This document shows positions 15,292-19,049 of a stretch of 19,049 nt of DNA, piece after piece. The stretch is from JAQBDA01 sp964525785 (GTDB lineage Bacteria > Chloroflexota > Anaerolineae > Anaerolineales > UBA4823): contig CAZGIX010000077.1 in assembly GCA_964525785.1 (NCBI GenBank), positions 1-19,049 of the forward strand. Reading direction: 5' to 3'. The first letter of the stretch is position 1; the number at the start of each line of letters is the position of its first letter. The translations under genes and the position numbers were made by a program. Below the pieces are notes generated by a model. It searched no databases. It worked only from the letters and a program-made list of their open reading frames with translations, and had not been told where the DNA came from.

Positions 15292-15345
15292 CGAAGGCAC
15301 CCAGGGCAGACTGATGGCACGCCCTCCCTGAGTGCCTTCGTTTTT
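15292..15345 (+). terminator. Intrinsic terminator of the Hdr operon
   Basis: Bases 15292-15306 and 15326-15340 pair in a 15-bp stem with a single C/A mismatch, with a 19-base loop. The stem is followed directly by five T residues and then an A/T-rich stretch. It lies 21 bases after the stop of the thioredoxin-reductase-like gene and before the toxin promoter, so it separates the two units. Confidence 0.9.
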
Positions 15346-15352
15346 AAATTAA

Positions 15353-15390
15353 TTGACAATAGCTGTATATGGTGATAATATACAGACAAA
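15353..15390 (+). promoter_or_regulatory. Promoter and palindromic operator of the toxin-antitoxin pair
   Basis: TTGACA at 15353-15358 is a perfect -35 box. Candidate -10 boxes are TAATAT (15376-15381, 17-base spacer) or GATAAT (15374-15379, 15-base spacer). An 8-bp inverted repeat, CTGTATAT (15363-15370) and ATATACAG (15378-15385), spans the spacer and -10, the expected place for autorepression by an antitoxin. Transcription would begin about 15386-15389, only a few bases before the ATG at 15391, so the mRNA would be leaderless or nearly so. No Shine-Dalgarno sequence precedes that ATG. Confidence 0.75.
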
Positions 15391-15687
15391 ATGAACATCA
15401 AAGACCTCGAAGGGTTCGATTGGGATGAGGGCAATCTTGACAAGAATTGGCGCAAGCATGCTGTATCGAATATCGAGTGCGAAGAGCTGTTCTTTAACCG
15501 ACCCCTACTGCTCCTTGAAGATGTCAGGCACTCGCAGGCCGAAAATCGTTATTACGTATTGGGAAAGACCCAGGCTGGCAGGTGGCTGTTTATCGCCTTC
15601 ACAGTTCGAGAAAACCGGATTCGGGTGATCTCTGCCCGAGACATGAGCCGGAAAGAGAGAGAAATCTATGCAAAAACCAACCCCTGA
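15391..15687 (+). CDS. brnT: BrnT-family toxin
   Basis: A 98-residue protein with BrnT hallmarks: N-terminal 'FDWDEGNLDKNWRKH' followed by a 'VSNIECEELF' segment, a central beta segment ending 'RWLFIAFTVRENRIRVISAR', and C-terminal 'MSRKEREIY'. BrnT toxins have a RelE-like ribonuclease fold and inhibit translation by RNA cleavage; the partner antitoxin neutralises them and represses the promoter. The gene starts right behind a strong promoter with no ribosome binding site. It overlaps the antitoxin gene by 20 bases, the usual toxin-first BrnT order. It sits between two terminators as an independent unit. Confidence 0.88.
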   Translation: MNIKDLEGFDWDEGNLDKNWRKHAVSNIECEELFFNRPLLLLEDVRHSQAENRYYVLGKTQAGRWLFIAFTVRENRIRVISARDMSRKEREIYAKTNP

Positions 15688-15943
15688 ATTTGCCAGCGAG
15701 GACGAAGAGCGAGAATTTTGGGCTGCCAACGACTCCACCGAATTTCTGGACTGGAGCAGCGCTCAGATCGCCGTATTCCCGAAGCTCAAACCGACCACAC
15801 GCACCATCTCCCTGCGTCTTCCGGAGTTAATGCTCAACGAGCTCAAAGTGCTCGCCAACCAGCGCGATGTCCCTTACCAGTCACTGATAAAGATCTTCCT
15901 GAGGGAGCGCATCGATCGCGAGCTATACAAGAAAGTAAGGTAG
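15668..15943 (+). CDS. CopG/ribbon-helix-helix antitoxin paired with BrnT
   Basis: A 91-residue protein. The acidic N-terminal half (including 'DEEREFWAANDSTEFLDW') resembles the toxin-binding region of the 'CopG antitoxin of type II TA' family. The C-terminal half has a ribbon-helix-helix motif: the strand 'TRTISLRLP' is followed by two helices. It overlaps the toxin gene by 20 bases, so the two are translationally coupled; GAGAGAG upstream of the ATG serves as ribosome binding site. The protein probably binds BrnT and the inverted repeat at 15363-15385. Its last 101 bases are also covered, on the other strand, by the 3' end of the ParB-like reading frame. Confidence 0.87.
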   Translation: MQKPTPEFASEDEEREFWAANDSTEFLDWSSAQIAVFPKLKPTTRTISLRLPELMLNELKVLANQRDVPYQSLIKIFLRERIDRELYKKVR

Positions 15944-16532
15944 CAGACGTCGTTTTCACGTTCTCTACATGATTAACGAAAACGCCCCTGAAAGTCTGGG
16001 GCGTTTTTAATTCTTGGCTGGCGAAATTCCACCGCGGTCGGCTGTCCGCCATCTGCCGTCTGCGGTCACGCCCCACCGGGCAGACCTCCGTCTCCACCAC
16101 CGTCACCTCGGCGTCGATGTAGCGCATCCCCAGGCTGCGCGCCACGGAGATGCGGTGGTGACCGTCGCGCACGTAGTAGCTGTCGCCGATCTGCACCAGC
16201 TCGACTGGGGGTAAGGCGACGCCCGCCTGCCAGGCGGTGTAGACGCCGATCCAGCGGCTGGCGCTGCGCCTGTGCCGGGGGTTGAATTCGCCGTCGAAAT
16301 CGTCGCTGCGCCCCTGGCTGCCGCGGATCTTTTCTACAGGCACGCTGTGCAAGCCGGCGTAATGCTGGTTGGGCGGGCCGCAGCGGCTGGCTTCAACTGT
16401 AAGATCTTGCAGTGAAAGCGAGCTGCGCCTCATCAGAGATCGCACCCGGTTAAGCTGCGCCCGCAGGCGCGCCTGCTCGAATTGGTGTGCGCCTTTCATC
16501 CTGGCTTGAGTTGCGAGTGAGTGATCGGACAT
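15843..16532 (-). CDS. ParB-like domain protein with abnormal C-terminal read-through tail
   Basis: A 229-residue reading frame. Residues about 62-147 form a ParB/sulfiredoxin-like domain: 'VPVEKIRGS' leads in, and the core is 'YYVRDGHHRISVARSLGM' followed by 'IDAEVTVVET'. The N-terminal 50 residues are basic and helical. Small stand-alone proteins with this domain are common in environmental bacteria and have no firm function; plasmid partitioning is not implied. ATG 16532 is supported by AGGAGA 7 bases upstream. After residue about 150 the frame passes through a degenerate heptamer repeat, then the terminator hairpin (codons about 176-185) and 101 bases of the opposing antitoxin gene before it stops. 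That tail looks non-native, so the real stop was probably lost or shifted. Confidence 0.65.
   Translation of the reverse strand: MSDHSLATQARMKGAHQFEQARLRAQLNRVRSLMRRSSLSLQDLTVEASRCGPPNQHYAGLHSVPVEKIRGSQGRSDDFDGEFNPRHRRSASRWIGVYTAWQAGVALPPVELVQIGDSYYVRDGHHRISVARSLGMRYIDAEVTVVETEVCPVGRDRRRQMADSRPRWNFASQELKTPQTFRGVFVNHVENVKTTSATLLSCIARDRCAPSGRSLSVTGKGHRAGWRAL
15979..16008. terminator. Hairpin terminator, potentially bidirectional
   Basis: AAAACGCCCC (15979-15988) and GGGGCGTTTT (15998-16007) form a perfect 10-bp stem with a 9-base loop, with five T residues at the 3' side on the plus strand. On the minus strand the stem is followed by TTTTCGTT, so it can work in both directions. It ends the toxin-antitoxin transcript, and it lies inside the extended minus-strand ParB-like reading frame. 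Confidence 0.85.
16033..16067. repeat. Degenerate heptanucleotide tandem repeat (5 units)
   Basis: Read on the plus strand, five consecutive 7-base units (cgcggtc, ggctgtc, cgccatc, tgccgtc, tgcggtc) all end in tc, and four of them end in gtc, with a GC-rich start. The array lies inside the 3' part of the minus-strand ParB-like gene, at codons about 156-167. Because 7 is not a multiple of 3, each gain or loss of a unit would change the reading frame downstream. Confidence 0.55.
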
Positions 16533-16590
16533 CTTGCGGTCTCCTGGTAATGGATGTGTATATGCATACCAGTATACGGAAGTGCCGTCA

Positions 16591-16612
16591 CGCAAACGTC
16601 GCCGCAAACGTC
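16591..16612. repeat. Short direct repeat upstream of the ParB-like gene
   Basis: CGCAAACGTC occurs twice with a 12-base period (16591-16600 and 16603-16612), in the 127-base gap between the ParB-like gene and the anti-sigma-like gene. On the minus strand a TATACT box (16576-16571) lies just downstream of the repeats and 38 bases before the ATG, so the repeats could be a regulator site near a promoter. A good -35 is not visible. Nothing else is recognised in this gap. Confidence 0.35.
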
Positions 16613-16659
16613 CCGGGGTGCGTCCTGTTTGGCCAGTTGGCTGTGGAGATAATCTTTTA

Positions 16660-17580
16660 TTACTTCAGGCTCTCAGCCAGGGCAATCAGCGTATCCCTAT
16701 CCAGGTACTCGACCTGTACTACGTGACCATCGAGACGGATCTCGAACAGCACATCTCCCTCGCGCCAGCGCAAGCGTTGCACCGGAGCGTTGTCTAACCA
16801 CCTGGCTGAATTGTCTCCTCCCATAACCACAAACATCCCGCGCACATATTCTCCATCGTATCCACCAACCTTCACCTTTTCCACCGCCGCGCTGGGCGGC
16901 ACCTCGGCCCAACTGGAAGCGGATCCATCGCCTTGCGCCTGGATGATAGCCAACTCCGAGCCGCCGCCAACGGCAGTGTAAATGAGCGTAGCGATATGCA
17001 GTGTAGGGTTGGCTTCTGCTCTTGAGAAGACCAGACCATGAAGGTCGCCCGGGGGTTCTTTCAGATTGAAACCGACGGCGGCCTCGGCGTTGAGCACTTG
17101 GCAGCGATAGGTGAGCAATGCTTGCGTATCATCGCACCCTGAGATTGCAGGCTTAATATTAGCGGGCGCTGGTGTAGCTGTCTCTTCGAGTTCAAATGAG
17201 GCCGGTTCCACCGCCGTATTGACCGGGCTGAGTTGTGCGCCAAAGATGGGCGTGGGTGTCTGTTCTGCGTTGTAGGGTTGGGCCTCTTCCGCTGGGAGTG
17301 GAAAGGAGTTGGCGGGCGCGACGGGGAAGAACCGAAACAGGCTTTGCGCAAGCCCTCTCCCCCACGGGGTGGCGAACGCTGCTGCAAGGAGCAACAAGAC
17401 TGCAAGTGCTGATATCGCCAGCACGCGGTAGCGATGGGCGGCCTTGGGCGAGCCAGGAATATCCTCCATTTTTCTCGCTGTGTGTAATTGAGCGTGAATG
17501 GCTGGCCATAAATCAATATCCTCGGGCACGGCATTCTCTGCCAGCTGCCGGATGTGATTTTGAAAGCGTTCATCGTTCAT
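16660..17580 (-). CDS. Anti-sigma-factor-like single-pass membrane protein
   Basis: A 306-residue protein. The short N-terminal cytoplasmic part (residues 1-50, with 'PEDIDLWPAIHAQL') resembles the N-termini of ECF anti-sigma factors. A clear transmembrane helix spans about 52-71 ('VLAISALAVLLLLAAAFA'). A Pro/Thr-rich linker follows, then an extracytoplasmic domain with two cysteines ('SGCDD', 'YRCQ') and a C-terminal region ('GYDGEYVRGMFVVMGG', 'LFEIRLDGH') that recalls DUF4367-type sensor domains. ATG 17580 has GAGG 6 bases upstream and is 13 bases from the stop of the sigma gene; the in-frame ATG at 17613 would overlap that gene. It probably holds the upstream sigma factor at the membrane until a signal arrives. 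The zinc-binding HxxxCxxC motif is absent. Confidence 0.75.
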   Translation of the reverse strand: MNDERFQNHIRQLAENAVPEDIDLWPAIHAQLHTARKMEDIPGSPKAAHRYRVLAISALAVLLLLAAAFATPWGRGLAQSLFRFFPVAPANSFPLPAEEAQPYNAEQTPTPIFGAQLSPVNTAVEPASFELEETATPAPANIKPAISGCDDTQALLTYRCQVLNAEAAVGFNLKEPPGDLHGLVFSRAEANPTLHIATLIYTAVGGGSELAIIQAQGDGSASSWAEVPPSAAVEKVKVGGYDGEYVRGMFVVMGGDNSARWLDNAPVQRLRWREGDVLFEIRLDGHVVQVEYLDRDTLIALAESLK

Positions 17581-17593
17581 AGAAGGCCTCAGT

Positions 17594-18193
17594 TCAATCT
17601 TTGTCGGGCACACGTGGAGGCTGGGTGCTGGTGTATTTCCCTGCCGGTTCCAGGATTTGGCGTAATCGTTCCCGGGCGGCGTGCAACAGCCATTTCACCG
17701 TTCCCCTGGGGCGCTTCAACTCCACCGCTAGATCGGCTTCGCTAAAATCGAGGTAGTAGCGCAATACGATGGCAGCGCGTTGAGCAGGTGACAGTTTGGC
17801 AAGCGCCTCCCAAATGGCGCTCTGAGAATCTGCTGTTTCGATGATATTCGAAGGTTCGAAGTCTGAGTTGACCAGCTGGTTAGACCATGTCTCATCTTCG
17901 CCCTCCGATATGTCCTCAATGAATACTTCGCGTCCTTGTTTCGCAACCGTTTTGAGCGAGGCGTTAATGACGATTTTTAGAAACCACGGCCCAAAAGGCC
18001 GGCTGGCGACGAACTGATCGATACGGTCGTAGGCCCGTATGAAGGCCGATTGCACGATGTCCTCGGCTAAGTCACGATCGCGGACGATGAGATACGCCGT
18101 CCGGATCGCCTGCACCTGGTATCTGTGCACGAGAAATTCGAGACCGCTGATATCACCCTGTTTGAGACACTCGACTGCCTGGTTCTCCTGCAT
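17594..18193 (-). CDS. ECF-type RNA polymerase sigma factor
   Basis: A 199-residue sigma-70-family protein of ECF size. Region 2 lies at about residues 10-75, with 'DLAEDIVQSAFIRAYDRIDQF' features followed by 'FGPWFLKIVINASL'. Region 4 is at about 130-185: 'LSPAQRAAIVLRYYLDFSEADLAVELKRPRGTVKWLLHAARERL' features, a helix-turn-helix with the usual 'GTVK' recognition start. It directs transcription of stress or envelope genes. ATG 18193 is preceded by GGAGA 4 bases away; an upstream in-frame ATG at 18292 would add 33 residues absent from the family. It is co-transcribed with the anti-sigma-like gene downstream. Confidence 0.9.
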   Translation of the reverse strand: MQENQAVECLKQGDISGLEFLVHRYQVQAIRTAYLIVRDRDLAEDIVQSAFIRAYDRIDQFVASRPFGPWFLKIVINASLKTVAKQGREVFIEDISEGEDETWSNQLVNSDFEPSNIIETADSQSAIWEALAKLSPAQRAAIVLRYYLDFSEADLAVELKRPRGTVKWLLHAARERLRQILEPAGKYTSTQPPRVPDKD

Positions 18194-18216
18194 GAATTCT
18201 CCACGCGTGAGCCTAT

Positions 18217-18239
18217 TAGAAGGGCTTCTATTAATACTA
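18217..18239 (-). promoter_or_regulatory. Candidate promoter and palindrome ahead of the sigma factor gene
   Basis: On the minus strand a TAGTAT box (18239-18234) is followed by the inverted repeat TAGAAG-CC-CTTCTA (18230-18217), close to the expected transcription start. CAACCT, 17 bases upstream of TAGTAT, is a weak ECF-like -35 element, which would fit autoregulation. The evidence is pattern only. Confidence 0.3.
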
Positions 18240-18275
18240 CACTTGAACACAGAAAAAGGTTGGCGGTTAGACATT

Positions 18276-18313
18276 ACTGCCCCGGTCTCCATGGCGAATG
18301 AGAACGGGGCAGT
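18276..18313. promoter_or_regulatory. Inverted repeat between the BrnA-like and sigma factor genes
   Basis: ACTGCCCCG (18276-18284) and CGGGGCAGT (18305-18313) form a perfect 9-bp stem around a 20-base loop. It lies 22 bases beyond the stop of the minus-strand BrnA-like gene. No T-run follows on the minus strand, so it is either a weak terminator for that gene or a regulator site upstream of the sigma factor gene. Confidence 0.45.
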
Positions 18314-18335
18314 GCACCTGTGTGCTGCTTTATTT

Positions 18336-18593
18336 TTATGCCCTGTAGTTGCTCAATTCTTCTCTAACTACGCGGCGGAGTATGGCCTCGAGGGGTTCTT
18401 TCCTCTGCGTCACATACTCACGCAAGGCCTCATTGATCAAGGTCTGATAGTTTCCGCCGCCCATCGCATTGACTTCCTGGCGAAACCAATTGAGGAGATC
18501 GTTATCAATACGGATCGTGATGCGGGTCTTTCCAGGGGGCAGGATAACTATAGCTCCTCGCTTGCCTTTTGTAAAATCATATTCTTCTTTCAT
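18336..18593 (-). CDS. brnA: BrnA-type antitoxin, apparently without its toxin
   Basis: An 85-residue protein closely matching the BrnA pattern: 'YDFTKGKRGAIVILPPGKTRITIRID' features at the N-terminus, then 'WFRQEV' and 'GGGNYQTLINEALREYV' of the ribbon-helix-helix core. BrnA normally represses its operon and neutralises BrnT encoded just upstream. Here the upstream neighbour is the metal ATPase, and no BrnT reading frame is seen next to it. ATG 18593 has GAGGAA about 8 bases upstream, so I prefer it over ATG 18608, which overlaps the ATPase stop by 4 bases (ATGA). It could repress the ATPase operon, or be a remnant of a lost toxin-antitoxin pair. It is too different from the antitoxin at 15668 to be a recent duplicate. 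Confidence 0.82.
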   Translation of the reverse strand: MKEEYDFTKGKRGAIVILPPGKTRITIRIDNDLLNWFRQEVNAMGGGNYQTLINEALREYVTQRKEPLEAILRRVVREELSNYRA

Positions 18594-18604
18594 AACTTTA
18601 TTCC

Positions 18605-19049
18605 TCATACTGCTTTCGCCCCCCTGAAATTCAGCAGCCTCAGGGCGTTCAGCACTACCAGCAGCGTGCTGCCCTCATGGAAAAGGACCGTTATCCCGAT
18701 GCCGGCCTGGCCTGTTACCGCCGCCAATACCAGCACCAGGATGGTCCCCACTGCAATCACCAGGTTCTGGCGGATAACGCCCAGGGAAGCCCTTCCCAGG
18801 CCAACCGCATAAGGCAGCTTCGCCAGGTCGGCGGACATCAAAACCACATCCGCGGTCTCCAGGGCCACGTCCGTGCCCGACCTACCCATGGCGATGCCCA
18901 GGCTGGCCTGCGCCAGGGCGGGGGCGTCGTTGACCCCGTCGCCCACCATCGCCGTTGTCCCTTCTTGCTGCACCAGCTCCCGCACCGCCGCCAGCTTTTC
19001 GGCGGGCATTAATCCGGATAGCACGTCCGTCAGGCCGGCCTGCGCGGCG
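18605..19049 (-). CDS. Heavy-metal P1B-type ATPase, C-terminal part (5' end outside window)
   Basis: The frame is open to the right edge; 147 C-terminal residues are visible. They contain the hinge motif 'MVGDGVNDAPAL', then 'IAMGRSGTDVALETADVVLM' features of the phosphorylation domain. Two transmembrane segments follow, the second containing 'HEGSTLLVVLNALRLL'. The HEG(G/S)T motif in the last membrane helix is typical of the P1B-4 group (Co/Zn/Fe exporters such as CoaT/PfeT); ZntA- and CopA-type pumps have other residues there. The membrane metal-binding motif that would settle specificity lies outside the window. The protein probably exports a divalent metal from the cytoplasm. It overlaps or abuts the BrnA-like gene downstream. 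Confidence 0.9.
   Translation of the reverse strand, partial: AAQAGLTDVLSGLMPAEKLAAVRELVQQEGTTAMVGDGVNDAPALAQASLGIAMGRSGTDVALETADVVLMSADLAKLPYAVGLGRASLGVIRQNLVIAVGTILVLVLAAVTGQAGIGITVLFHEGSTLLVVLNALRLLNFRGAKAV

Noticed and set aside
1..19049. CRISPR arrays, tRNA or rRNA genes, insertion sequences
   Set aside because: I found no regularly spaced repeats, cloverleaf-like segments, transposase motifs or terminal inverted repeats by reading the sequence.

Overview
The window is GC-rich bacterial DNA. The gene set points to a strictly anaerobic bacterium, and a member of the Chloroflexota (Anaerolineae-like) is my best guess. That guess rests on several heterodisulfide-reductase-type flavoproteins, FdhB/FrhB-type iron-sulfur proteins and a soluble fumarate-reductase-like flavoprotein, together with general style. 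No marker gene is present to prove the taxonomy.

Region 1 (1-15345, plus strand) is one long, tightly packed gene train of 15 genes that enters from the left edge and ends at a strong hairpin terminator. In order: the C-terminal end of an HdrA; MvhD; an FdhB-like protein (FdhB-1); a QmoA-like short HdrA; an HdrD-like (HdrC-HdrB fusion) protein; a full HdrA with N-terminal domain and C-terminal ferredoxins; FdhB-2; an HdrC-like ferredoxin; an SdhB/FrdB/TfrB-like protein with one 2Fe-2S and two 4Fe-4S motifs; an acyl-CoA-dehydrogenase-like flavoprotein; FdhB-3; an SdhA/FrdA/TfrA/NadB-like flavoprotein; an unrecognised 85-residue protein; a malic enzyme; and a thioredoxin-reductase-like protein that lacks its redox disulfide. 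Most spacings are 2-51 bases and one pair overlaps.

Read together, the first 12 genes look like the parts of a soluble, flavin-based electron-bifurcating or confurcating complex. HdrA and MvhD form the bifurcating core, and the three FdhB paralogues are candidate electron entry or exit modules. HdrD/HdrC supply thiol/disulfide-type Fe-S chemistry. The SdhA/SdhB-like pair and the acyl-CoA-dehydrogenase-like protein are candidate terminal sites for fumarate/succinate or acyl-CoA/enoyl-CoA. Malic enzyme downstream links the system to C4-dicarboxylate (malate/pyruvate) metabolism. I know of no characterised system with this exact composition, and it is the main item of interest.

Region 2 (15346-16010, plus strand) is a BrnT-type toxin and CopG/ribbon-helix-helix antitoxin pair. 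It has its own near-leaderless promoter embedded in a palindrome and is followed by a terminator.

Region 3 (15843-18292, minus strand) holds a ParB-like-domain protein whose 3' end contains a degenerate heptamer repeat and runs through the terminator into the antitoxin gene. Upstream of it lie an anti-sigma-like membrane protein and an ECF sigma factor.

Region 4 (18336-19049, minus strand) is an apparently partnerless BrnA-type antitoxin next to the C-terminal end of a heavy-metal P1B-type ATPase cut by the window edge. I saw no tRNA, rRNA, CRISPR array or insertion sequence. No stretch over 300 bases lacks a gene.
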